Below are positions 21,152-31,321 of a DNA stretch of 64,000 bases, piece by piece. Below the pieces are notes generated by a model that saw nothing but the letters and a program-made list of their open reading frames with translations, was not told the origin of the DNA and ran no database searches. The DNA is from Ningiella ruwaisensis. Lineage in GTDB: Bacteria; Pseudomonadota; Gammaproteobacteria; Enterobacterales; Alteromonadaceae. The position numbers and the translations under genes are program-made. Position 1 is the stretch's first letter. Each line of letters starts with the position of its first letter. The stretch covers positions 558,001 through 622,000 of the forward strand of contig NZ_RAHT01000002.1 of NCBI RefSeq assembly GCF_004798935.1, given 5' to 3'.

Positions 21152-21215
21152 GTTATATCCTGAAAAAGTTATATTCTGAAAAAATTAGGTCCTGAAAAAG
21201 TAAGGTCCTGAACAT
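21152..21215. repeat. Four 16-bp tandem repeats abutting the betT start
   Basis: Units at 21152-21167, 21168-21183, 21184-21199 and 21200-21215 share the pattern [GA]TWAKRTYCTGAAAAA with two to five differences. On the minus strand each reads TTTTTCAGGA-like, so the array supplies repeated Shine-Dalgarno-like AGGA cores immediately before the TTG start of betT. Confidence 0.85.
21153..21215 (-). CDS. Possible 20-residue upstream reading frame inside the repeat array
   Basis: An ATG at 21215 opens a frame (MFRTLLFQDLIFSEYNFFRI) that ends in TAA at 21155-21153, two bases before the betT TTG. Only a weak GGGG precedes it. If translated, termination there could reload ribosomes at the TTG. It consists entirely of repeat units, so it may be fortuitous. 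Confidence 0.15.
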   Translation of the reverse strand: MFRTLLFQDLIFSEYNFFRI

Positions 21216-21337
21216 GACCCCAATTCTGAGGTTATCGCACTCGCGATAAAATTGCTATTTACTACAATGCTAATGCTTAGATTTCTAATTATAAAAACGC
21301 AAAATTATTGCATCTTGGCCAATATAATCCAAATTAA

Positions 21338-21373
21338 TTGTCATTTAGTAGTAAATAATGGCTATAATTATAG
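21338..21373 (+). promoter_or_regulatory. Candidate promoter and palindrome of the TonB receptor gene
   Basis: TTGTCA (21338-21343) and a perfect TATAAT (21363-21368) are separated by 19 nt, longer than ideal. The -10 is embedded in the perfect palindrome CTATAATTATAG (21362-21373), so a dimeric repressor bound there would cover it. The start codon is 140 nt further on. Confidence 0.35.
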
Positions 21374-21507
21374 TTAGAACACTATGCATTTTGCAGTTTA
21401 TAGCAAGATGTTTATCATTATTTAGTTTGAACACGTTTTTAAAAGCCGTTTTCTAAAAAAATCAGACGTGATATCACATTTAACCTGACTTAGGGGTATA
21501 CACACAC

Positions 21508-24159
21508 ATGAATAAATCGAGAATAAGTTTGGCCGTTTTTGCGGCCCTGGCGAGTTCTTCTGTTTTTGCTCAACAAGAGCAAGGCAATGCAAAAGCAAAA
21601 ATTGAAACCATTGAAGTAACCGCTACCAAGCGCGCTGAATCCATTCAAGATGTTCCCGTTTCGGTAACAGCGCTTGATGGAGAGGCGCTTGAAAGTCTTG
21701 GCGTGGATGATTTTAATGACTACGTCGAATTTTTACCGAACGTTACTTTTCAAGGTACAGGCCCCGGCCAAAATGAGATATACATTCGTGGGGCGGCCAC
21801 TACACAAACCAATATCTCAGTTTCATCTGTCCAGGCCCTTCAGCCGTCGGTCGCCTTATACCTAGACGAGCAACCTATTTCCATGCAGGGTCGAAACCTG
21901 GATGTGTATGCAACCGATATGGAGCGAATAGAGGTTTTACCTGGCCCGCAAGGGACACTGTTTGGTGCAAGTTCACAATCTGGTACGGTGCGCCTGATTA
22001 CCAAAAAACCGGATCACTTTGGCTTTTCAGCAGGCGTTGACACGGATTTTTCTACCACGCGAGGCGGTGAAAACAGCAATTCTGTAGAAGCATTTTTTAA
22101 TTTTGTTGTTACCGATAATTTAGCCGTTCGAGTTGCCGCTTATAACGCAAAAATGGGCGGTTGGATTGATAATATCGAAAACCGTCCGGGCGAAGGTGGT
22201 TATATCGGTAGCGCTGTAGTCATTGACCGTATTTCAGGGGGTGTACTTAGTGACCCGGAAAACACTCCTGTTGTTTCTCCAAACAATGACCGCTTAGTAG
22301 AAGATGACTTCAATGACGCCATATACTCAGGCGCGCGCTTTGGCGTGTCTTACATCATCAACGATGACTGGAAACTTCTCGTTCAGCACACTCAACAGAC
22401 ACTAGAGACCGAGGGTGTATTTGCGTATGACCCTAATCTTGATGGTGAGAGTTCAACCAATCGCTTTACGCCAGAAGACAATGATGACGAATTTGGTTTA
22501 ACGACCTGGACCTTGGAGGGCCGACTTGCCAAACTTGACGTCGTTTACACCGGTGGATACCTTGATCGGGATATTGATTCAACCATCGATTACACTGGTT
22601 ATACTAACGGTGGATTATTTTCAGCTTATTATGTGTGTAATCACTATGAAGCCGCGACCCCTGCTGATGAGCGCTGCCTGGATCCCACCAAATTTTATAA
22701 AGAAGATACCTCAACTTCACGTATGACTCACGAGCTTCGTATTAATACAGATGCCGATAATGATTGGCGGGTTACGGCCGGTATTTTTTATGATGAGCAA
22801 GATGTTGATACGGTTGGCTTGTTTAACATCGCCAACACTGAGTTAGGCTTTTTCACTGACTTACAGCGTATGCTTGTAGGTAATGAAGGCATCAATAGCG
22901 ATGGCGGCCCTTTCCCGTCTGAAATTAGCTTTGTCAATGATGTGTCCCACGGTATTGATCAAATAGCGGTATTTGGTCAACTTGAATACGACTTGACTGA
23001 AACCTTAACCGCGAGTGTGGGAGCGCGCTGGTATCAAATTGATGATATTTACAAAGGCTCTACTACCACCGTAGATGTAAGTCGAAGGCTGCGTGCCTTT
23101 GGTACCCTTGACCCAGCGGAATTAACCGCTGTTGGCTTAGACCCTGCGGCAGTACAATCTGCAATCGATAGTGGCCAGTTAGACGTTGGTCTATTAGATG
23201 ACGACGGAGTGTTAACCGTAGATGACACGATTTTTAAATTCTCACTGGATTGGAGAGCATCTGATGATGTACTCCTGTTTGCAACATACTCTGAAGGCTT
23301 CAGACCACCTGTAACTAATCGTGTAGGCGGTGGACTGGCAACTAATCAGTCAGGTGCTTTTGAAGGTTTCCGTATTCCTGTTTATTCACTTACCGATACG
23401 CTGGATAACTACGAACTGGGAATGAAAGGTGATTTTCTGGATGGGATTTTACGTGTAAATGCAACGGCATACTATTCTGAAATCACGGATCTGCAGACCT
23501 CGCGATTTGACCCAACAAATATCAGCTTTTTGGTCTTCACCGATAATGTAGGGAACGCAGAAATTACAGGTCTGGACGCCGATATCACTTGGCTTGCGAC
23601 AGATAACCTCATCGTTGATGGTGCTTTTAGCATTCTGGATACTGAGCTTACCGACGTGAATCCGGAACTTGAAGGTATTGCTCTGCCTGTTGGCGCAGAA
23701 CTGCCTTATTCGGCAAGTTTTTCAGGGAATTTGCGTGCCAAGTACTTCTATGAGTTAGAGAATGGCTTAACCGGCTATGTGAACGGCTCAATATCCTACA
23801 CTGGCGACAGGTTAGCTGGCATGAATATGGACGCCTTTGTGGTAGAAGATGCCACCCAACTAATCTATGGCACTGGCTCTGGTTTACCCATAGAACAAGA
23901 AGCCGCAGTGTTCGAAGGTGTGACTTATGCTGATGCAGACGGAAATACTTTCCGAGGCGGGCGTTATGTGCAGGAAAGCTATTATATCGCGAATGTGGCT
24001 TTTGGTATTACTAACGATGAGTGGAAAGCTGAGCTATATGTCGATAACGTATTTGATGAAAATGCAGTGCTATATATCGATACCCAGCAGTTTACGCCCA
24101 AGGTAGTAACAAATCGCCCACGTACGGTTGGGGTAAGACTGTCTTACGACTTCTTCTAG
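21508..24159 (+). CDS. TonB-dependent outer-membrane receptor
   Basis: 883-residue active transporter for a large substrate. A signal peptide ends at about Ala21, a TonB box IETIEVTATK lies at about residues 32-41, the plug domain (about 50-170) has the YIRG and ERIEVLPGPQGTLFG motifs, and a long beta-barrel ends in RLSYDFF with a terminal Phe. The substrate cannot be read from sequence. No Fur-box of quality was seen upstream, so it is probably not a simple siderophore receptor. It is followed by a terminator and then a TPR-sulfotransferase on the same strand, a pairing discussed in the findings. Confidence 0.93.
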   Translation: MNKSRISLAVFAALASSSVFAQQEQGNAKAKIETIEVTATKRAESIQDVPVSVTALDGEALESLGVDDFNDYVEFLPNVTFQGTGPGQNEIYIRGAATTQTNISVSSVQALQPSVALYLDEQPISMQGRNLDVYATDMERIEVLPGPQGTLFGASSQSGTVRLITKKPDHFGFSAGVDTDFSTTRGGENSNSVEAFFNFVVTDNLAVRVAAYNAKMGGWIDNIENRPGEGGYIGSAVVIDRISGGVLSDPENTPVVSPNNDRLVEDDFNDAIYSGARFGVSYIINDDWKLLVQHTQQTLETEGVFAYDPNLDGESSTNRFTPEDNDDEFGLTTWTLEGRLAKLDVVYTGGYLDRDIDSTIDYTGYTNGGLFSAYYVCNHYEAATPADERCLDPTKFYKEDTSTSRMTHELRINTDADNDWRVTAGIFYDEQDVDTVGLFNIANTELGFFTDLQRMLVGNEGINSDGGPFPSEISFVNDVSHGIDQIAVFGQLEYDLTETLTASVGARWYQIDDIYKGSTTTVDVSRRLRAFGTLDPAELTAVGLDPAAVQSAIDSGQLDVGLLDDDGVLTVDDTIFKFSLDWRASDDVLLFATYSEGFRPPVTNRVGGGLATNQSGAFEGFRIPVYSLTDTLDNYELGMKGDFLDGILRVNATAYYSEITDLQTSRFDPTNISFLVFTDNVGNAEITGLDADITWLATDNLIVDGAFSILDTELTDVNPELEGIALPVGAELPYSASFSGNLRAKYFYELENGLTGYVNGSISYTGDRLAGMNMDAFVVEDATQLIYGTGSGLPIEQEAAVFEGVTYADADGNTFRGGRYVQESYYIANVAFGITNDEWKAELYVDNVFDENAVLYIDTQQFTPKVVTNRPRTVGVRLSYDFF

Positions 24160-24175
24160 CCCTTTTTTACCAACC

Positions 24176-24206
24176 AAAAGGCAAGCGCAAAGCTTGCCTT
24201 TTTTAT
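24176..24206 (+). terminator. Intrinsic terminator after the TonB receptor
   Basis: AAAAGGCAAGC and GCTTGCCTTTTTT form a stable stem with a short loop, starting 17 bp after the receptor stop and followed by a T run. It would separate most receptor transcription from the sulfotransferase gene. Confidence 0.88.
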
Positions 24207-24258
24207 ATCAGTCAGTAGGCTAAAAGATTAGCGTATACAAAAAGGCAGGAATGAAGAT

Positions 24259-26394
24259 TTGAGTAAAGAACAAGCTGAGACATCATCAAATGAGCAGAGC
24301 AATGATCCGGTGAAGATTCAGTCGGCGCAGCAAACGATCAAATCACTTATCTCTCAGGGTAATTTTCATGACGCAATCAATCAATGCCGTGAGCACTTAA
24401 GCACTCAAGATAACGGCACGGAAAACAATCTGTCAGACAAAATTACGTTTTTGTATTTATTATCCGTGTCCTACCGCTTAAGTGGCGAATTTAATAAAGC
24501 TATAGAGACGAACAAGCAAATCCTTACGCTTAAGTCATCGCATGCAAGAGCACATCAGGAACTGGCCTACGTTTATCGAAACCAAAACCAATCGCTGCAG
24601 GCAGCCAAACATTTTTATTCTGCCACCCAAATTAATCCTGCCTTGCTCTCAAGCTGGAAAGCTTTATTGAGCTTTTATCAAGATACTCAGAACCTGAAGG
24701 CTGTAAAGCTTGCTCAGGGACAAATTGACTATTTGGAAGCTTTGCCCAAACCGATATTGCATGCGCGCGATTTAATCTATGATGGGCAGCTTTACGGAGC
24801 AGACAGGCTGTGTAGACAGTATTTGCAGCAGCATAAACATGAAGCCGAAGCGATGTTATTGTTGGCTGAAATTGGTATTAAACTGAAAGTGTATAACGAT
24901 GCTGAGTTTTTACTGGAAAGTTTACTTGCGCTTTACCCTGAGCACAAAGCCGGCGGGCTTGAGTATTTGAAACTATTATCAAAAATGGGACGATTTCAGG
25001 CCGCTAAAGATTGCGCAGATACTTTACTTAAAGCACATCCAATGCATCCACCGATAGTAAGTGCGAAAGCCAGCGCCATGGTTGGTCTGGGTGAATTAGA
25101 CCAAGCGATTGCCTTATATCAACAGCTTATTGACAATACAAGCGAACAAGCTGCCCTATATCTTTTGCTTGGCCATGCGCTTAAAGCAAAAGGCGAGTTT
25201 GATAAAGCGATATCAGCCTATCAAAACGCTTATAAACAGCGAGCCGACTTCGGCGATGCTTATTGGAGTCTTGCAAACACAAAAACCTACAAATTTAGTG
25301 ATAAAGAAGTATCACATATGCAAGAGCAAATCGAAAAGCAGGCCAGACAGCAGTCAATATCGCAAGAACAAGATCACATCGATGCAGACGATAAAATTCA
25401 CTTCTATTTTGCTTTAGGCAAGGCGCAGGAGGACCAAAAAAATTACGATGCGGCTTTTGACTATTACAGCAGGGGAAATGCTCTCAAGCGCTCTCAGCTT
25501 GACTACAAGCCTGAAATTATCAGTCAACAGGTAGCGAATCAAAAACGTGTATTTATGCCTTCATTATTCGATGCCCTGAAAGGCTGTGGATGTGAGGCGC
25601 CTGACCCCATCTTTATTGTTGGCTTGCCAAGAGCGGGCTCTACCCTGCTGGAACAAATTTTGGCATCTCATTCCAAGGTGGATGGTACGATGGAGCTGCA
25701 TAATATTATGGCGCTTGTCTCTCGTTTAAGGGGAAGTCGTTTAAGGGGAAGTCGTTTAAGGGGAAGTCGTTTAAAGGGAACTCACTTAAAAGGTGCGCGC
25801 TCAAGCGAAAAGGGCCAAGCCTATCCGGATATGCTAGAGAAGCTTGACCCACAGTACTTCGCTCGATTTGGACAGCAGTACATTCAGGATACCAGGGTAT
25901 ATAGAGACGCCGCTCCTTTTTTCATTGATAAAATGCCGAATAACTTTATGCACATTGGACTTATTAAACTCATCCTCCCTAATGCGAAAGTTATCGATGC
26001 GCGGCGAGAACCCATGGCGTGTTGTTTTAGCGGCTTCAAGCAACTTTTTGGCGAAGGGCAAGAGTTTACTTATGGGCTTGATGATATTGCCCAATACTAT
26101 CTGGACTATGTCGAGATGATGGCACACTGGGACAGAGTGTTACCCGATTTTGTGCTGCGTGTTCAGCATGAGGACGTGTTAAATGATTTGGAAGGACAAG
26201 TAAGACGCATCCTGAAATTCTGTAACCTGGAATTTGAACAATCCTGTCTGGACTTTCATAAGACCAAACGGGTGATAAAAACACCAAGTTCAGAGCAAGT
26301 GCGCCAACCAATCTTTAAAAGCAGTGTGGAGCAATGGAAACATTTCTCCGAGCAGCTACATCCGCTGAAAGAGCGTTTAGCCGACATCCTGTGA
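24259..26394 (+). CDS. TPR-repeat protein with C-terminal sulfotransferase domain
   Basis: 711 residues: tetratricopeptide helices from about residue 20 to 345 (for example AHQELAYVYRNQNQSLQAAKHFY and LLLGHALKAKGEFDKAISAY), then a PAPS-dependent sulfotransferase domain from about 445. The 5'-phosphosulfate loop GLPRAGSTL is at residues 455-463, and the 3'-phosphate region lies around DARREPMACCFSGF. No signal peptide or membrane helix is seen, so it acts in the cytoplasm. The start is TTG at 24259, since the ATG just before is stopped at once. A run of five-residue SRLRG repeats (488-512) interrupts the domain directly after the PAPS loop and substrate helix. The acceptor is unknown; a protein tyrosine or a glycan are the main possibilities. 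Confidence 0.85.
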   Translation: MSKEQAETSSNEQSNDPVKIQSAQQTIKSLISQGNFHDAINQCREHLSTQDNGTENNLSDKITFLYLLSVSYRLSGEFNKAIETNKQILTLKSSHARAHQELAYVYRNQNQSLQAAKHFYSATQINPALLSSWKALLSFYQDTQNLKAVKLAQGQIDYLEALPKPILHARDLIYDGQLYGADRLCRQYLQQHKHEAEAMLLLAEIGIKLKVYNDAEFLLESLLALYPEHKAGGLEYLKLLSKMGRFQAAKDCADTLLKAHPMHPPIVSAKASAMVGLGELDQAIALYQQLIDNTSEQAALYLLLGHALKAKGEFDKAISAYQNAYKQRADFGDAYWSLANTKTYKFSDKEVSHMQEQIEKQARQQSISQEQDHIDADDKIHFYFALGKAQEDQKNYDAAFDYYSRGNALKRSQLDYKPEIISQQVANQKRVFMPSLFDALKGCGCEAPDPIFIVGLPRAGSTLLEQILASHSKVDGTMELHNIMALVSRLRGSRLRGSRLRGSRLKGTHLKGARSSEKGQAYPDMLEKLDPQYFARFGQQYIQDTRVYRDAAPFFIDKMPNNFMHIGLIKLILPNAKVIDARREPMACCFSGFKQLFGEGQEFTYGLDDIAQYYLDYVEMMAHWDRVLPDFVLRVQHEDVLNDLEGQVRRILKFCNLEFEQSCLDFHKTKRVIKTPSSEQVRQPIFKSSVEQWKHFSEQLHPLKERLADIL
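25720..25794 (+). repeat. In-frame 15-bp tandem repeats in the sulfotransferase gene
   Basis: Five 15-bp units encode SRLRG three times, SRLKG, then THLKG (residues 488-512). The first three DNA units are identical and the last two have diverged, so the array is recent and still able to change length in steps of five residues without breaking the frame. It adds ten positive charges next to the PAPS-binding loop. Confidence 0.9.
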
Positions 26395-26412
26395 GGGATG
26401 TCGGACAATGAC

Positions 26413-28572
<2,160 letters not shown>

Positions 28573-28655
28573 GCTTTTTCCTTGCTGTCCTTGTTGATGT
28601 ATTGTTTTATTTTTATCTTGATTTTCAGTATGTGGTTTTTGTAATAAAAACTGCC

Positions 28656-29996
28656 TTAAACACCCAAATCGCGGGTCATGTTTTCATTTCTGTCTTTATG
28701 GACAATCACATCATCTTCTATGCGAATTCCTCCATAGGGCCGTAGTTTGTCAACCACGTCCCAATTAACATACTTTGAATGCTCAGATGATTTAAGCTCA
28801 GCCAGAAGTGAATCAATAAAATAAAGTCCTGGTTCAATGGTAAAAATCTGACGAGGCTCTACTGTTCGGGTGCAGCGCAGAAACGGATGATCTTCTGGGG
28901 CAGGCAACGGCGTGCCTCTATCATCATTTACATGTCCGCCGACGTCATGTACCTGAAGACCTAAGAAGTGGCCCGTTCCATGTGGGAAAAATGTACTGAC
29001 GATTTTAGCGTCAACGGCATCTTCTGGATGCATATTTAAAATCCCGGCATGAGTAAGGATTTCGGCCACACCTGCATAAGCGGTTCTATGCACATCCACG
29101 TAACTTACATTCGGTTTTAGCGCATCGACGCATTTGAGCGTGAGGGCATCAACCTGTTGAATTAGTTCGGCAAATTCCCCCTGCTCATAGGCGTAGGTTC
29201 GGGTGATGTCAGCCGCATAACCATGAAACGAAGCGCCAGCATCAATTAAAAAACTCAGATGTTTCGAAGGCGCGCTTGTATCAACACGCATATAATGCAA
29301 AATTGAGGTATGTTTATTTAGCGCAACAATGTTGTTATACGGCATATCATTGTCACCTTGCTTTGCCGCTAGCAAATACGCCTGGTTAATCTCAAATTCG
29401 CTTGCCCTGGCATAAAACGCCTCTTTGGCAGCGAAATGAGCGCGAGCAGCAATCGCGTTAGCCTGACGCATGCAGTCCAGCTCGTAGTCAGTTTTATAGG
29501 CGCGGTGGTAGTGCAAATAATGCAAAACGCGATCAGGATTTACCAAATCAAAGCCTAATGCTTTTGCTACTTCAATGTATTCACCAATATAAGCATACTT
29601 GCTTCTATCGTACGGCAAGTGCTTCTCGACTCTATTGGCTTGTTTGAGCAGTATAATGTCAAAGTGCTCTGCCCAAAAATCTGAGGGTTCTTCGGGTACC
29701 CAATGCCAAAAATCGACTGGGCGGTAAAAAATCAATTTGGGTTTATTAATGCCGTCTACAATTAACCAGCAGTTTGGATTATCAATTACCGGCAACCACG
29801 CTTTGAATTGAGGGTTGACCTTAAATGGATAGTGATTGTCGTCTAAAAACTGATGTTTGGCCTGGCCTGAATGGATAATAATGCCGTCTATGCTTTCACG
29901 TTGAATCGCTTCAAGTGTTCGAGCCTGTAGGGTTTTAATATGCTCTGCATAGCTTGTTACAAAACTTTTTTGTTGCCTTTCTTGCTTCATCGACAA
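28656..29996 (-). CDS. pepQ: Xaa-Pro dipeptidase (prolidase, OPAA type)
   Basis: Cytoplasmic dinuclear-metal prolidase, 446 residues, pita-bread fold. All five metal ligands are visible: Asp252 and Asp263 (LIDAGASFHGYAADITRTY), His343 (FFPHGTGHF), Glu388 (FTIEPGLYF) and Glu427 (GGIRIEDD). The HSGQAKHQFLDD and FKAWLPVIDNP stretches closely follow the Alteromonas enzymes known as organophosphorus acid anhydrolases, which are prolidases by biology. A six-to-eight residue N-terminal extension is the only difference; a start at Met3 is possible. Together with the S46 peptidase upstream in the catabolic order it would finish breakdown of imported proline-containing peptides. Confidence 0.95.
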   Translation of the reverse strand: MSMKQERQQKSFVTSYAEHIKTLQARTLEAIQRESIDGIIIHSGQAKHQFLDDNHYPFKVNPQFKAWLPVIDNPNCWLIVDGINKPKLIFYRPVDFWHWVPEEPSDFWAEHFDIILLKQANRVEKHLPYDRSKYAYIGEYIEVAKALGFDLVNPDRVLHYLHYHRAYKTDYELDCMRQANAIAARAHFAAKEAFYARASEFEINQAYLLAAKQGDNDMPYNNIVALNKHTSILHYMRVDTSAPSKHLSFLIDAGASFHGYAADITRTYAYEQGEFAELIQQVDALTLKCVDALKPNVSYVDVHRTAYAGVAEILTHAGILNMHPEDAVDAKIVSTFFPHGTGHFLGLQVHDVGGHVNDDRGTPLPAPEDHPFLRCTRTVEPRQIFTIEPGLYFIDSLLAELKSSEHSKYVNWDVVDKLRPYGGIRIEDDVIVHKDRNENMTRDLGV

Positions 29997-30123
29997 GTTC
30001 CTTGAAATATAGCTCAGGTGAGACTTTGTATATTAAATCAATGTGTTAAATTCACACGGCGCAAAGAATGCGGCCAAGAATGTTTTATTATGACTTAAAA
30101 ACTGCAAGGCTAGCATGAAGTAC

Positions 30124-30160
30124 AAAAAAAGTCAGGCAAGAGCCATATCTGCCTGACTTT
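30124..30160 (-). terminator. Intrinsic terminator of the lipase-like gene
   Basis: AAAGTCAGGCA / TGCCTGACTTT form an 11-bp stem with a loop of about 11 nt, and on the minus strand it is followed by a U run (A30124-30130 on the plus strand). It lies 44 bp after the stop of the leftward gene at 30204. Confidence 0.85.
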
Positions 30161-30203
30161 ACTATGTAACAGCATTTGTTACGCGTTTGACACAATAACT
30201 TAA

Positions 30204-31247
30204 CTAATTGTTAAGTGTATCAAACACGTTCTGAGACATGCTCTTATCATCGCTGTCGTCCACTGAGCGAACTCTTGCTCCCCAGCTCCACCAGCGACGG
30301 CTAGTTGTTTCATCAAAATCAATGACAATACCATTTGCCGACACATTGTTGATAATTGGCGCATAAATTCCGCCAACCCGGTCGTTGTTGATGTGTTGTG
30401 AATGGTTCACCCGTTCTCCCATTAAAATGGGGTAATGATTGGATAAGAAAGCGGATGGCGCACGAGATGAGCGCAAAACCCCGTTATTGCGAATAGAAGA
30501 AGAGCATGATTCATAATTATCAGAACGATTTGCTCCGCACGCACTATGCAAAGGAACAACGCTGTCGTCTTTACCTAAAATGAACGGTTTGGTGATACCG
30601 GCATATTCGGTGCCTGTACCAACAAAACGCAAACGCGGTACACCTTGATTAGACTGTGCAATCCGCCGAGCATTAGCGGGGCGAAGGTCGTTGACAACAC
30701 CTAAACCTGCACTTGAAGGATCAACACCTAAAAACGCTCTCACCACCTGACGGACAGTAAAATCAACCAGACCACCACCTGTTGCCACATTCGCGGCTAG
30801 ATCTGCAAGTTCAGTTCCGCCGCCAGCACCAGCAAAATCAATGACCGTTAATACTTTAACGCGGTTTTGATCAATTCCCCACTGCCCCAGTCGACTCAAT
30901 GCATCTCTTAAAACCAAATCGCCGGTAGAATGCGTCACATAAACGCAACCTTGCATACACAGACCGCTTGCTTCAAGCTCTTGAAAGTGACGCTTGAACT
31001 GATCCTTAATTCCTCCACTCACTCTGTCAACGCTTGAGAAATAATGATGGCGGTCTGCGCGATTTGTCCAAAAGTCACCAAAATACTCTCTCGATTGCTG
31101 AAGCAGAAACTGCTCATTTGGTGGCGTATCTTGCAGGTCGCTAAAGTTAAATCCATGGACTAAAATAACGGGCTTTCCAGCGATGGCTGAAAGCGCATTC
31201 GCTGAAAAGCACAACAGGCTTATCAATAGTAATTTAGCTAGTTTCAT
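30204..31247 (-). CDS. Secreted alpha/beta-hydrolase, lipase-like
   Basis: 347 residues with a signal peptide (cleavage near residue 23). The oxyanion-hole motif VILVHGFNF and the nucleophile elbow VTHSTGD (Ser107) define an alpha/beta-hydrolase, although the elbow has Thr where lipases usually have Gly before His-Ser. Several Cys residues (97, 101 and the pair near 240-255) could form disulfides in the periplasm or outside. The protein most resembles extracellular lipases and PHB-type esterases, but the substrate is not evident. It follows the unrecognised anchored protein by 74 nt on the same strand, suggesting an operon and perhaps a partnership. Confidence 0.75.
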   Translation of the reverse strand: MKLAKLLLISLLCFSANALSAIAGKPVILVHGFNFSDLQDTPPNEQFLLQQSREYFGDFWTNRADRHHYFSSVDRVSGGIKDQFKRHFQELEASGLCMQGCVYVTHSTGDLVLRDALSRLGQWGIDQNRVKVLTVIDFAGAGGGTELADLAANVATGGGLVDFTVRQVVRAFLGVDPSSAGLGVVNDLRPANARRIAQSNQGVPRLRFVGTGTEYAGITKPFILGKDDSVVPLHSACGANRSDNYESCSSSIRNNGVLRSSRAPSAFLSNHYPILMGERVNHSQHINNDRVGGIYAPIINNVSANGIVIDFDETTSRRWWSWGARVRSVDDSDDKSMSQNVFDTLNN

Positions 31248-31321
31248 CGGTTTTCCTACGTGTTGGGTTTGAAGCGTCTACGCGCCTCTTTTGGTTTATT
31301 GATTTAATATCACTGGTCTCA

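Larger units (their letters stand above)
21151..21507. other. Divergent control region between betT and the TonB receptor
   Basis: 357 bp holding the 16-bp repeat array next to betT (21152-21215) and the receptor promoter with its palindrome (21338-21373). The rest is AT-rich with no RNA gene or frame that I can support. Confidence 0.5.

Noticed and set aside
21152-21215. On/off phase variation in which adding one 16-bp unit would fuse the upstream ATG frame to betT
   Set aside because: The frame arithmetic allows it for five units, but in the shifted phase the ATATAAC of the existing units creates a TAA, so no in-frame fusion results from duplicating any current unit.
21404-21425. Possible Fur box upstream of the TonB receptor (TTTATCATTATT)
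   Set aside because: Only one half resembles the Fur consensus; about 11 of 19 positions match, which is not convincing in AT-rich DNA.
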